Of a stretch of 25,644 nt of DNA, positions 1-9,800 are shown in pieces. Made by a program: the position numbers and the translations under genes. The notes beneath the pieces were generated by a model that had not been told where the DNA came from, made no database searches, and saw nothing but the letters and a program-made list of their open reading frames with translations. Origin of the DNA: CAUZFZ01 sp963579025 (GTDB taxonomy: Bacteria; Planctomycetota; Planctomycetia; Planctomycetales; Planctomycetaceae); contig CAUZFZ010000152.1 of assembly GCA_963579025.1 (NCBI GenBank), positions 1-25,644 of the forward strand, written 5' to 3'. Numbering within the stretch: position 1 is the first letter of the stretch; each line of letters opens with the position of its first letter.

Positions 1-65
1 TCAACAGCATCCTGTTTGAATTCGTCACTGAACGACCGACGTGGTCGCTTCGATTTCTTTGACAT
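1..65 (-). CDS. IS3-family transposase OrfA, N-terminal fragment cut by the window edge
   Basis: The reverse strand from ATG at 65-63 reads M-S-K-K-S-K-R-P-R-R-S-F-S-D-E-F-K-Q-D-A-V and runs off the window. A basic leader followed by 'FSxEFKxxAV' is the hallmark start of IS3-type OrfA proteins, whose N-terminal helix-turn-helix binds the element's terminal repeats; OrfB, with the DDE catalytic domain, would lie further left. A good ribosome-binding site (AGGAGA) sits 6 nt upstream. The right end of the insertion element should therefore lie somewhere between about 70 and 125, but the other end is outside the window, so neither inverted repeat nor target duplication can be defined. Only 21 codons are visible; the family call rests on that motif and start context. 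Confidence 0.75.
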   Translation of the reverse strand, partial: MSKKSKRPRRSFSDEFKQDAV

Positions 66-130
66 AACGATCTCCTGAAAGGATTCTTTTCGATCCTCCC
101 GGAGTCCACCAGTCATGGGCTGCCGCATTC

Positions 131-200
131 GCCCCCCCCGCCCCTCTCCCGCCCTGCGGGCACCCTCTCCCCACAGGGGAGAGGGGACAAGGAAGGGGTG
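131..200. repeat. C/G-rich palindromic intergenic repeat (REP-like)
   Basis: A C-rich to G-rich element contains a perfect 10-bp inverted repeat, CCCTCTCCCC at 163-172 and GGGGAGAGGG at 176-185 with loop ACA, plus a small GCCC-TGC-GGGC hairpin at 151-161. It resembles a widely scattered bacterial intergenic repeat of the type 'CCCTCTCCCC..GGGGAGAGGG..GCCC..GGGC'. It lies between the transposase fragment and the 3' end of the M16 peptidase gene, where its hairpins could also stop transcripts arriving on the minus strand, although no T-run follows. Confidence 0.7.
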
Positions 201-208
201 CGGAGTTG

Positions 209-2968
209 TTACGGCGTTTCCTCGGGTGGCTTCGGTGCTTCCTTTTTAGCTTTCTCGAAGTCGCCCGCGGCAACAATCACGATCCGTTCCGGATCGAGGT
301 ACTTTCGAACGGTTTCCAACACCTGCTCGGCGGTCACCGAACGCACTTTCGTTTCCAGTCCGGAGTGGAAACCCATCGTCCGGTTTGTGAATGAAGTTCC
401 GGCAAGCATCGATGCCAGGCTGCTCTCGCTGCCGCGGCTCACTTCACGACTCTGCAGCCAGCCGTTCTTTGCGGCTTTAAGCTCATCGTCCGTCACTCCA
501 TCCTTTCGGAGCAGATCGAGTTCCTCACGAATCGCGGCCTTCACTTTGTCCATATTGCCGGGGTTCGAGATAGCGTAGATGTAAAACACCGTTCGATCAT
601 CGAGTGACGAAACACTCAGGCCGGAGCGAATTCCGTAAGAAAGGCCGTCTTTCTGCCGCACACGATTCCCCAGGCGATTGGCCAGTGCTCCGCCGCCCAG
701 AATGTGATTGCCAACCAGCAAAGCGGGGTACTCCGGCGACTCGTCCCGCAACGGAAATACGGTGGCGGCGAAATACATCGCGCTGGCTTTGTCGGGAGTG
801 TTGATGTCTTCCGTCGAGGCCTTGAGTTCAATGTCGGCCGTTTTGCGGAGTCGCTCATACGGTTGGTCAGTCGTCCAGCCACCCAGGACCGGCTTCAGGC
901 TCGCCATCGTCGTGTCGGGGTCGAAGTCACCGACGATCGTCAGCTCACCGTGCGCGCCGCTGAGGAAGTCGGCGTAAAGCTGTTCGAGCTGCTCCCGGTT
1001 GGCGGCTTTGACGAATTCGATTTCCTCTTCGAGTGTCGGCTGATAGAGCGGATGTCCCTTCTCGTACGGAGAGATTTTCCGCTGGGCCGTGCGCTGCGCC
1101 AGGACCTGAGGTTCGACCAGCGACTCTTCCATGATGGAAATCTGCTGATTGCGGATGACCTCCAGCTCGGATTCCGGCAGCGTCGGATGCCTCAGGACCT
1201 GTCCCAGCAATTCGATCGCTTTGGGCAGATTTTTCCGTTTCGTTTTCAGCGAGAATGTCGCCGAACCGGCGCTTCCGGAACCGGAAAGCTGAGCGAAGTT
1301 GCGGTCCAGCTCATCCTTCAATTCCTGACGACTGAACTTCTCCGTTCCGCGAGTCATCATTGGCGGAAGAAACTCACACAGAGTCGTCTTTCCGTGCAGA
1401 CTCTTCACGTCGCCGTATCGCAGCGTCAGTCGCAACACGACCGATTCGCCTCGGCTCTTCTTCGGCAACAGGGCGACTTTCAGCCCGTCGTTGATTTCCA
1501 GCCGATTCGTGCGGGATTCGACGTTCTCTGGCGACACATCAAACGCTTCGCCAGCGGCCATGGCCTTACGGCCTTTGTAGTCGCCGATCATCTCCGCCAG
1601 GTTGGGAGTCTCCGGAACTGAAACACGGTCGGATTCTTTCTCAGGCAGATAGAGACCGGCCGTTCGGTTGTTGCGTCGGAAGTACTTCTTCGCGGCCTGC
1701 TGCACCTGCTCGACGTTGACTTTCTCCAGTCGATCGCGGTGCAGGAAGTACAGCCTCCAGTCGCCCTGTGCCGCCCATTCGCTCAGTTCAATGGCAATGC
1801 GTTTGGAATCAGACGCACTCAGTTCCCAGCTCTTAAGTAACTCCTGCTTCGCACGCTGCACGTCTTCTTCTTTGATCTCCGATTCGCCGACACCTTCGAC
1901 AACGTCGATCATGGATTCCAGAACCAGACGCGGATCATTCTCCTTGTTGACTTCAGCAATCAGCATCTGAATTCCGGGATCGTGCAGGGCGAACGACAGG
2001 CCGTAGACGAACGACGCTTTCTTCGTTTCGACGAGAGCCTTGTAGAGTCGACCGGCCGGTTGCGCCGTCAGCATGGAATCCAGCACGGCGATGGCCGGGT
2101 AGTCCGGATGCGGTCCGGACGGCACGTGATAGACCGTCCCAACAGCCGCGATTTCGCCGACACGCCGCAGCGTGACAAAGCGTTCTCCATCCTGTGCGGG
2201 TTCCTGCGTGTATGTCTTGTCGAGCTTCCGCTCCGGCCTTGGCAGCGAACCGAAGTGCTTGTCGATCAGTTCCAGCGCTTGCTTCGGATCAAACTTGCCA
2301 GCGACCACAAGCATCGCGTTATCGGGCTGGTAATACCGGCGATAAAAGTTCTTCAGGTTGTCGATCGGGACGCGTTCGATGTCGGCGCGATTGCCGATCG
2401 TTGAGTTTCCGTAGTTGTGCCACAGAAACGCGGCCGAAACCATCCGTTGCCAGAGGACACGTACCGGACTGTTCTCGCCCCGTTCGAACTCGTTACGGAC
2501 GACTGAGAATTCACTCTGCAGGTCCTCGGCGGCGACCTTGCTGTTGATCATGCGATCGGCTTCGAGCTGCAGCGCGAACTCAAGATTTTCGGCACTGGCC
2601 GGCAGAGTTTCGTAGTAGTTCGTGCGATCGAGCCAGGTCGTCCCGTTGAGCTGTGCTCCGCGGTCCTTCAAGAGCTGCGGGATGTCCTCATGCGTCGGCG
2701 TGCCCTTGAATAGCATGTGCTCAAGCAGGTGAGCCATGCCGGCTTCGCCATAGCCTTCATGGCGTGAGCCGACGAAGTAGGTGATGTTCACCGTGACCGT
2801 TGGCTTGGATTCATCGTGAAACAGCAGCACCTTCATGCCGTTGTCGAGCTTGAACTCAGCGATCCCTTCGACCTGAGTCACTGGCATGATCTCGGCCCGG
2901 GCGACCGGCATGAATAACGACAGACACAGCAACGCAGCAGTGGGGATCACCTTCCGTGTAATCATCAT
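209..2968 (-). CDS. Secreted M16 family zinc metallopeptidase (two-domain, pitrilysin/insulinase type)
   Basis: A 919-residue protein with an N-terminal signal peptide (cleavage probably after ...PVARA, residue 25), so export to the periplasm is expected. The inverted zinc motif HxxEH is intact (H80, E83, H84) and the third ligand is probably E160, 76 residues later in 'VVRNE', the spacing known for pitrilysins. The second half (about 480-900) is a non-catalytic M16 domain with the usual 'GGGALANRLGNRVRQ..GLSYG' segment, whose Arg and Tyr help close the substrate chamber. Length fits tandem M16B proteins of 900-950 residues, which degrade peptides inside a clam-shell chamber. The start is the first of two adjacent ATGs with AGGAG just upstream. 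It lies 133 bp downstream of the CrtI-like gene on the same strand, so co-transcription is possible but unproven. Confidence 0.93.
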   Translation of the reverse strand: MMITRKVIPTAALLCLSLFMPVARAEIMPVTQVEGIAEFKLDNGMKVLLFHDESKPTVTVNITYFVGSRHEGYGEAGMAHLLEHMLFKGTPTHEDIPQLLKDRGAQLNGTTWLDRTNYYETLPASAENLEFALQLEADRMINSKVAAEDLQSEFSVVRNEFERGENSPVRVLWQRMVSAAFLWHNYGNSTIGNRADIERVPIDNLKNFYRRYYQPDNAMLVVAGKFDPKQALELIDKHFGSLPRPERKLDKTYTQEPAQDGERFVTLRRVGEIAAVGTVYHVPSGPHPDYPAIAVLDSMLTAQPAGRLYKALVETKKASFVYGLSFALHDPGIQMLIAEVNKENDPRLVLESMIDVVEGVGESEIKEEDVQRAKQELLKSWELSASDSKRIAIELSEWAAQGDWRLYFLHRDRLEKVNVEQVQQAAKKYFRRNNRTAGLYLPEKESDRVSVPETPNLAEMIGDYKGRKAMAAGEAFDVSPENVESRTNRLEINDGLKVALLPKKSRGESVVLRLTLRYGDVKSLHGKTTLCEFLPPMMTRGTEKFSRQELKDELDRNFAQLSGSGSAGSATFSLKTKRKNLPKAIELLGQVLRHPTLPESELEVIRNQQISIMEESLVEPQVLAQRTAQRKISPYEKGHPLYQPTLEEEIEFVKAANREQLEQLYADFLSGAHGELTIVGDFDPDTTMASLKPVLGGWTTDQPYERLRKTADIELKASTEDINTPDKASAMYFAATVFPLRDESPEYPALLVGNHILGGGALANRLGNRVRQKDGLSYGIRSGLSVSSLDDRTVFYIYAISNPGNMDKVKAAIREELDLLRKDGVTDDELKAAKNGWLQSREVSRGSESSLASMLAGTSFTNRTMGFHSGLETKVRSVTAEQVLETVRKYLDPERIVIVAAGDFEKAKKEAPKPPEETP

Positions 2969-3101
2969 TCACTCTCCTGACAGGGACTGTCTTCACGACG
3001 GGCCGGAGAATATCCGCGCTCGCGGGATGTAGCCAGGCAGTCCCTCGCTGGAACGCGTCGGGCTCAAGTGGGCACGTTCCCATCTGCCGCTCGCCTGACA
3101 C

Positions 3102-4502
3102 CTATTTCAGAAGGTGCAGGTTCGCCACGGTGATGCCCGAAAGCATGGAACCAATGATGCCGAGGAATCCCTGGTCGGTTCCGCAAAGATAGAGATTGTC
3201 CAGGTGCGTGCGGCCGTCGCGAATTTTGCTCGGAGCTCCATAGACGGCGCCGTTTTGATGGCCCGTGAACTTTGTGATCGTCCGCGGTGTGAACATGTCG
3301 GTATCAACGACGTGCGGACGAAAATCGGGTACGTGACTGAGTGCGGATTCGACGATGCGTGCGCACCACTCCTCTTTGGCTGGGTAATAGGATTCGTCCG
3401 GCAAATTCATCCAGTAACCAGGGTCGGCCAGCGCGGTGATCCGAATGCAGCCGTCGTCGAGTTTGTCGTCTCCGTATTGGAAGTTATTGGGCGAGCAGAT
3501 AATTCCGCTGCGTAGATCACACGGTTCCTGTGGCGGCTCGTAATGAAATTGTTCGGTGTCGCTGTAGAAGACGATCGTCTGGTTGTGCCCCAGATCGATG
3601 GGATCGCAGTCGAGTGAGAAGATTGTCTCGACGAAGGAAATCTCGCCAGGTGCACCTTTCGCGATAAGCTCCGCCGGCACGTCGTCGCAGAGTCTCAGTG
3701 TTTCAGCGCTGCCGGCTGACGAGAGCACGTTCTTCGCTTCCAGAAACTCTCCACTCTCCAGCAGCACACCTGTCGTCTGCCCGTTTTCGGCAACGATCTT
3801 CTCGACACCGCTGCGGAGCTTCAGTTCGCCGCCGTTCTTGCGAAAGTGGTTGACCAGGTTCTTAAGAATCAGTCGCACGCCTTTCAGTGGTCGACCGAAT
3901 CCCTGGTAGAACAGAGCCTTGAACATGATCACGAACTGACTGAAATCCATGTCGCCGGCTGTCGGGCTGCCGTAGAACATCAGCGGGCAGAACAGCATGT
4001 CGGTCAGCAGCGGATCGCCGAGTGTCTCGTTGAGGATCTTTCGGGCGGATGCTGTTTCGGCAGACAGGTGCAGTTCGTCGTGCTCGTCAATCAGCGTTAA
4101 CAGTCGAGCGAAGCCATCCTTCGCGTGCGGAAATCCCTCAATGACCTGCTGATGAAAGAACTCAAAGTCGTTGGTGAAACGCAGCCGATGCCCGGGAAAT
4201 GCGACGCTCGATTCGATCTGTGGACAAAGTGCGAAGTCATCCCAGCGGAGTCGAAGCTGACGGAGCAGTTTACTGAGCGGTCCGGTCTTCGTGCCCGGTT
4301 CGGCGTAGTTCGTCACCGCGTGCAGGCCGACATCGTGATTGCGACCGCGCAGGCGATAGAACGAATTAAGCCCACCGATCGTGTAGTGCTTTTCGACGAT
4401 GCAGACCTTCTTGTCGTAATAGGCCAGCCGGATCCCGGCGGCGAGACCCGACAGGCCCGCTCCAATGATGACGGTATCGTAGGTCACGTCAGGCAACTCC
4501 AT
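3102..4502 (-). CDS. FAD-dependent phytoene desaturase/retinol saturase-like oxidoreductase (CrtI-like)
   Basis: About 466 residues. The N-terminus carries a Rossmann FAD-binding motif, GAGLSG at residues 14-19, followed by an acidic strand end (VEK) and 'GGLNSF', typical of the CrtI / all-trans-retinol 13,14-reductase group of amine-oxidase-fold flavoproteins. The C-terminus has the matching FAD-contact segment 'NLYLCGTDQGFLGIIGSMLSGI'. Family members desaturate or saturate polyene and isoprenoid chains; the substrate cannot be read from sequence, and no phytoene synthase or other carotenoid gene is visible nearby. ATG at 4502 was chosen because the FAD motif then starts about 10 residues in; an in-frame TTG at 4526 would add eight residues. 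Neither start has a clear Shine-Dalgarno. The M16 peptidase follows 133 bp downstream. Confidence 0.85.
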   Translation of the reverse strand: MELPDVTYDTVIIGAGLSGLAAGIRLAYYDKKVCIVEKHYTIGGLNSFYRLRGRNHDVGLHAVTNYAEPGTKTGPLSKLLRQLRLRWDDFALCPQIESSVAFPGHRLRFTNDFEFFHQQVIEGFPHAKDGFARLLTLIDEHDELHLSAETASARKILNETLGDPLLTDMLFCPLMFYGSPTAGDMDFSQFVIMFKALFYQGFGRPLKGVRLILKNLVNHFRKNGGELKLRSGVEKIVAENGQTTGVLLESGEFLEAKNVLSSAGSAETLRLCDDVPAELIAKGAPGEISFVETIFSLDCDPIDLGHNQTIVFYSDTEQFHYEPPQEPCDLRSGIICSPNNFQYGDDKLDDGCIRITALADPGYWMNLPDESYYPAKEEWCARIVESALSHVPDFRPHVVDTDMFTPRTITKFTGHQNGAVYGAPSKIRDGRTHLDNLYLCGTDQGFLGIIGSMLSGITVANLHLLK

Positions 4503-4663
4503 CGATCCGCGAAAGCGCCGGGGCAACAGGACGGACGCCGGACTGAACAGTTCGACGACCGAACGCCGTCCCTCTTAAGTCGAGCCGGACTCGTGAGAGA
4601 TCAGACGCAGTGCTCAACTACGAATGGATTCTCACGAATTCAGCGACGATCTCATTCACCACG

Positions 4664-6511
4664 TCAGCGGTTACTGGGCCCCGACCGGCGTCGACGACCA
4701 CGTCCACCGCCGGATCGGCTGGAATCACCCGATTCCCGGTGACTCACGTTCTTCTGTACAACGAAGGAGATCGCGGCTTCCCAGCTCTCAATCGGCTCAC
4801 GTTCACGGCGAACACGCGGCGCTGATGGCTCGTCGTCGCTGTTGTCGTCGTCCAGTTCGGCTTCTTCCAGAGGCTCCTCAGATTCTGAAGAGTCGTCGGA
4901 GACTTCTTCCTCGTCGCGTGGCGGACGTCGACCGCGTCGCGGTCGCCGTGGTCGTCTCGGGCGATCCTCTTTCGTGACCGTTTCAGCGTCTTCGGTCTCG
5001 TCTGAGACGTCCTCGTCAGCGACAGCGTCTTCGGCTGGCTCGTCTTCAGTCGCTTCAGCCTGAACTTCGTCGGCTGACTCTGTTGGGCGACGACGACGAC
5101 GGCGGCGACGCCTGGGACGACGTTCTTCCTCTCCCTCATTGGCATCACTGTCCGCTTCGGTCTCCACGACCACTTCGGCCGCATCGTCATCGTCGATCGC
5201 GCCGAATTCGTCATCTTCACTTGATTCCGAATTTTCGGATTCAGCACGCGGTGGTCGGCGACGACGGCGACGGCGACGTTTTGGTCGACGTTCTTCCTCG
5301 CCATCGGTTGCCTCGGACGCGACTTCTTCAACCGGCGACTCGCTGGAGTCCGTGGATTCCACGTCTTCGTTTTGAACTTCCTCATTGGCCGGCGTGGTTC
5401 GGCGACGCCCCCGTCTGCGGCGACGGCGACGAGGACGGTCACCGTCTTCGCTTTTGTCTTCGGTGTTGTCAGCGGCTTCTGTCTTGCTTGCGTCGCCAGG
5501 GGCGTCTGTCTTGATCGTGTCGCCAGAGGATGAATCGTCGTTCTCATAGGCGCTGTGGTCGAAGAAGTTCTCGTCGTCGTCCGCCATCACTCCCAATCCG
5601 AAGTCGTCGTCCTCAGTCTTGACTTCCTCGGCCTTGACTGGCTCGGGGCGGCGACTCGGCCGGCGTTCCGAATTGCTTCGTTTCGACTCCGACTGGCTCG
5701 ATTCCGTTCGGGCCGATCTCGGCTTTGGCTCTGTCGTTCGGTCATCCGCTCGGGCCGCGGGCGTTTTTGGCTCCTGGGTGCGCGATCGCGATTCATCCCG
5801 GCCAGAGCCTCGCGAGGAACTTCCGCTCCTTCCCCTGCCGCGATCGTCACGATCCCCGCCCCGACCTCGCCCTCCGTCACGTCCTCCACGGCCACCCTGA
5901 TCACGAGATTGCCTGGACTCCTCTGCATCACGTGATGCTTTTTTGTGATCACTCGACGACATGTTCCAATCTTCCAGCGGCTCCCAGTAGGCGTCTTCTT
6001 TCGAGCGGTCTTGTTCTTCCTCGTCGTCTTCCCCGTCTGCAGTCGCGTCTGCAGTCGCGTCCTGAGCGGCAGCCGGTTCTGGGATGGTCTCACGCGGCAG
6101 TCGCGCGTCTGTTGCGGCCTCTGCCGGGACCGGTTCAGCCGTCGGCTTGGCGGCTGGCTCGGCCACAACTTCTTCTTCTTCGTCCCACACGAAGTCGAAT
6201 TCATCATCCGAGTCTGAATCGTCCGTGTCGGCGGTTTCGTCCACAGTTTCACCCTCGTCAGACGATTCCGTTGCCGGGGCGACGCCCGCGACCGCATACT
6301 CATCGGCGGCCGCTACGGCCGTTAATTCGCCCGTCTCATCTGCAGCGGTCGTGTCGTCCGCATCCGCACTTTCCAGAGAGTCGGGATCGAGTGATGAGGA
6401 ATCGATGATCTCAAAGGGCTCGTCGTCAATCTTGCTCTGTCCAACATCGATGCCGAACAGGTCACTCGCAAGATCTTCCCAGGAATCGTCGTCGCGGGGT
6501 TTGGCAGCCAT
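4664..6511 (-). CDS. Low-complexity acidic/poly-arginine protein, putative RNA-binding (RNase E tail-like)
   Basis: A 615-residue protein without a globular catalytic domain. Residues 1-185 are strongly acidic (Asp/Glu/Ala/Thr); about 200-245 is an RGG/Arg-Gly-rich tract; then four poly-Arg blocks (about 359-371, 409-422, 464-476, 517-532) recur every 50-55 residues, separated by acidic Ser/Glu/Asp stretches. The C-terminus ends with a short conserved-looking helix, 'SWEAAISFVVQKNVSHR' (576-592), then a Gly/Arg tail. Automated pipelines often label such planctomycete proteins 'ribonuclease E' because they resemble its disordered C-terminal scaffold; I see no S1, DEAD or nuclease domain. The Arg blocks suggest nucleic acid or ribosome contact, by inference only. 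ATG at 6511 follows a region without a clear ribosome-binding site. Strong acidic codon bias rather than a frameshift explains the odd composition, and the frame is open throughout. Confidence 0.85.
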   Translation of the reverse strand: MAAKPRDDDSWEDLASDLFGIDVGQSKIDDEPFEIIDSSSLDPDSLESADADDTTAADETGELTAVAAADEYAVAGVAPATESSDEGETVDETADTDDSDSDDEFDFVWDEEEEVVAEPAAKPTAEPVPAEAATDARLPRETIPEPAAAQDATADATADGEDDEEEQDRSKEDAYWEPLEDWNMSSSDHKKASRDAEESRQSRDQGGRGGRDGGRGRGGDRDDRGRGRSGSSSRGSGRDESRSRTQEPKTPAARADDRTTEPKPRSARTESSQSESKRSNSERRPSRRPEPVKAEEVKTEDDDFGLGVMADDDENFFDHSAYENDDSSSGDTIKTDAPGDASKTEAADNTEDKSEDGDRPRRRRRRRGRRRTTPANEEVQNEDVESTDSSESPVEEVASEATDGEEERRPKRRRRRRRRPPRAESENSESSEDDEFGAIDDDDAAEVVVETEADSDANEGEEERRPRRRRRRRRRPTESADEVQAEATEDEPAEDAVADEDVSDETEDAETVTKEDRPRRPRRPRRGRRPPRDEEEVSDDSSESEEPLEEAELDDDNSDDEPSAPRVRREREPIESWEAAISFVVQKNVSHRESGDSSRSGGGRGRRRRSGPSNR

Positions 6512-6700
6512 AATACTCGTCTAATTCAGTTGAAACTGGTCCATGGGGCCGAATGCCGGTCAGAACCGGGCCGGATTAGTCGGGGAGTCTAACGTTCCCA
6601 CCCCGGTCCCGCCATTTCGGTGATCCGGTGTGTTTGTGCCGAAACGCACGCGGTCATACTCCCGCTGATCGCCGTAACCCGGACGAGCCGGAACCAAGTG

Positions 6701-6752
6701 GTAGCGAAACTCGCCAAGAGTTTCGGCCGAAAGTCTTGGCGACTTTCGCTAC
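6701..6752. repeat. 52-bp near-perfect palindrome (GTAGCGAAA...TTTCGCTAC family)
   Basis: The 52 bp starting GTAGCGAAAC and ending GACTTTCGCTAC are their own reverse complement except for two mismatched base-pair positions per arm. Related sequence recurs at 19113-19140 (CTCGCCAAAGTCTTGCGACT core), and a palindrome with the same GTAGC end but a different core lies at 21503-21563, so this is an interspersed repeat type and probably not a gene-specific operator. Confidence 0.75.
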
Positions 6753-6756
6753 GTCA

Positions 6757-6785
6757 GAAATCCTGCGCGTTTTGCGCAGGATTTC
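6757..6785. repeat. Perfect 12-bp-stem hairpin upstream of the PQQ-propeller gene
   Basis: GAAATCCTGCGC (6757-6768), loop GTTTT, GCGCAGGATTTC (6774-6785). The hairpin ends 33 bp before the ATG at 6819, so if transcription starts upstream it would form in the 5' leader. No T-run follows, which argues against an ordinary terminator. It immediately follows the 52-bp palindrome and may belong to the same repeat unit. Confidence 0.7.
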
Positions 6786-6818
6786 ACTGATAAGAGACTA
6801 CCGCGTAGACTGGTCGGC

Positions 6819-9800
6819 ATGCTGCCGATGTCGACACAAGCCAATGCGCCGTTCCTGTCGCTGCTGACCACCCTTGGTCTGTCTGCGCTGCTCGCTCTCA
6901 CTGGCCTGCCGGGGGTCGCGAGTCTGTCCGGGATCGCGGACGCATCCGACGAGGTTGACTCGCCGCTTGCACTGTCCGCCGTGCCACCTCGGGAACGTGA
7001 ACTTCGTCAGCGACTGCAGCGAGCGGCATTGGCCGTCGAATCCGGCAATGCCGACGAAAGCGTCGAACGACTCCGTGAAGTCCTTGAAAGCGGTCATCTG
7101 ACGTTTGTTGACGTTTCATGGATGGAGCACGCCACTTCGGACACTGTGACTGAACGATTTGCGGGGGCCCAGAACTCCGCCAGTCGGCTTGTGAACAAGC
7201 TCACTGCGAGATCACAGCGACTTTATCGACAGCAGGCAGAACCTCTGGCGACGGCAGCTTTGCAGAACGCTCTGCTGCGATCAGACGCGGACCGGCTACG
7301 CGAGGTCATCGTCCGTTTCAAACAGACACACGGGGGACTCCGAGCGCTTCAGACACTGGCAGCCTGGTCCCTGGACCGGGGCGCATGGCGCGTGGCCGAG
7401 GTTGCCTACGCGCGGATTCTGAACCACCCGCTGTTGCCGCCCAACCAACGGGACGTGACGCTGCGTCGAATCCGAATCGCCAGAGATCTCGGTTCGAACG
7501 GAAACCGGCCGGAGCAACGAACATCGGACCGCTTATTTCCCGTCCCGCAAACTCCCGCCTGGCGCCGGGAATCAGACATGGGGAGCGAAACGGCTCAATT
7601 GGTTCGTGACGCATTCGGCCTCCACGAGGAGCAGTCGATTCCGTTGCTGCCGCGGGCGAGACCGGTCGTCTCCGGAGACATTGTTCTCAATCGCACACCG
7701 CGGGGCCTGTCGGCCCTGGACTTGAATTCCGGGCGGACGATCTGGAATGCAACACTGCCGGGTACGGCTCACGCAGCGCCGCTGACAGTGAATCCGTCGC
7801 TGCAGTATCTGGTGTCCCGCTCGCTGGCCAAGCAACTGCAGCTCGACACCGTGCAGTCGCGGTTTGTTGTTGATCAGGACCTGGTCTTCACGGCCGAGCC
7901 GCTGAGTAGCGGAAAAAGTCCGCAATCTCACACAGGGCCGTTTGGTCCAATACTCGCATCACCCGCTCACAACGGAATCGTGGCCCGCTTTCGCACGAGC
8001 GGCGAGATGGCATGGGCGTTCACGGCGTCCGACCTTGTCAAATTGCAGGGGGACGCGTTCTTCACCGGACCGCCGACGGTGGTGGACGATGAGGCGATCG
8101 GGCTAGTCCAGGTCGATAAGACGCTGCACCTTTATGCCTTGTCCCGCGACACCGGACGGCTCCGTTGGACGCGGCCGATCGCCGAAACGCCGCGACACTC
8201 GTCAGCGGACATCGACTGGCATGCCATTGCCTGCCCGGTGATTGAGGCCGGCGGCACACTGGTGTGCCCAACGGCCGCCGGGCTGGTCGTGGGGATTGAT
8301 CTGGTGACCCGATCGCCGTTGTGGGCGATTCGGTTTCCTCGGTCGGATGTTCCGCCCGCGACGATGGACCTGCCCGCGAAAGCTCAAACGCCCCGGCGTC
8401 ACTGGTGGAACGGCTGGCGCGAAGTGGAATTTGCGGTCGAAAAAGCCTCGGACTCGTCGCGTGAAATGCTCGTGCTGACGAGCCCCGACAACGACGCGAT
8501 TCAGGCGATTGATCCGACGGACGGATCGATCGTCTGGAAACGGCATATCGCGACGCCGCTTTATTCCGCGGGAGTCTTCGCCTCCCGCGCGATTGTCGTT
8601 GAGCGTCACGCGATCAGTGGACTCGATCTTGCCACCGGCGCCACCGCCTGGCGAACCCCGATCGCCGAACCTGTCGGCCGCGGGTGCCTCGTCGAACTGA
8701 AAGCAGCAGACCAGCAGACACATTCAGCACATCACGTTCTGCCCGTGCGCGGAGGCGTGTTTGTGGCCGTGCGATTATCCGACGGTGCCGTGCAGTCGTC
8801 TGCAACTGGACATCAGGGGTTTGCCGGCGCACTGGAGTTCGCCAGTGGCCGTTTCGTTGCGGTACAACTCAACGGTGTTTCCGCCTGGACGACAAATCCA
8901 GTCCCGCCAGATGTTCCGGGACCAGCCGAGACACCGAACGATGACGTTGCGGCTCGGCTCGAACTGACGCACGCAGCGGCACGTAAGGCCACGCAGGCCG
9001 GTGATTTCGATGCCGCCTTCGACCTTTATGCCGACGTCTTGAACCTCAATCCGTCGTCTGAAATTGAGGCGCGTTCGATTGGGCCGGCTCGACGGGTGCG
9101 TCACGACCACCTGGTGCAGGGTGAACTCCTCGATCTCATCGCCGCCGCGGATGCATCGACGCGCAAGCGGCTTCGTCAGCGGTTTGAAGAGTGGTCGCAA
9201 CAGGCGGCAGCAAGTGCCGACCCGTTTGCCCTGCAACGATTTGCGAGCCGATGGCGAGGGATCCCATGGGTCAGCGATCTGGCCGTTCGAGACGAAGTCC
9301 GCATTGGACTCGACTTTGCGCGGTCACAACTCGACCTGCTGCGTCTGGTCGAGCAGCAGGAACCAGATGCCTCGACGGCGGCGGCCAAGCGTCTGGCCGA
9401 ACTGTATGAGTCACGAAGTTATGACCGCGATGCAGACGCGGTTCGCAGCCGATTTCTGGCGACGAATCCGGAACCGTCACACACCTCACCGTGGCCGACA
9501 CGCACGCCGACGGTCAGCGAACATCCGGAACGACAGGCGGATGTCGGTTATCGCATGATCCCGGTCGAGTGTCAGCCGGGGACGTTGTTCGAGCGACTCA
9601 ACGTGACCGTCAGCGACGATACGCGCGGTATGCGTCTGCGGTTTTTTGGAGACGGACATTCCGGATACTGGCAGCTCAGCCTGCCCCGATCGAACTCCGC
9701 GTTTCGAGGATTTCCCGTGTTGGCACGCGGCTGGGGAGTGGGCCATTTTCTCGTGTTGCGGATCGGGACCGAACTGTTTGGCATTACTCCGTTCGACAGC

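Larger units (their letters stand above)
6512..6818. other. Divergent intergenic region with two palindromes, no gene seen
   Basis: This gap separates the divergent poly-Arg gene (minus) and PQQ-propeller gene (plus) and must hold both promoters, though I cannot assign -35/-10 boxes with confidence. The left half (6512-6700) shows no repeat or open frame worth calling. The right half carries the two palindromes listed separately. Confidence 0.6.

Noticed and set aside
704..1621. 305-codon open frame on the plus strand opposite the M16 peptidase
   Set aside because: Antisense shadow of a well-supported gene with catalytic motifs; no ribosome-binding site and no recognisable domain.
3102..4526. 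TTG start at 4526 for the CrtI-like gene
   Set aside because: It adds eight residues with no better ribosome-binding site than ATG 4502, and family members usually begin close to the FAD motif.
4744..5547. Long basic open frame on the minus strand inside the poly-Arg gene
   Set aside because: It is the out-of-frame shadow of an extremely biased codon pattern (GA/CG-rich acidic and Arg codons); no start signal and no plausible product.
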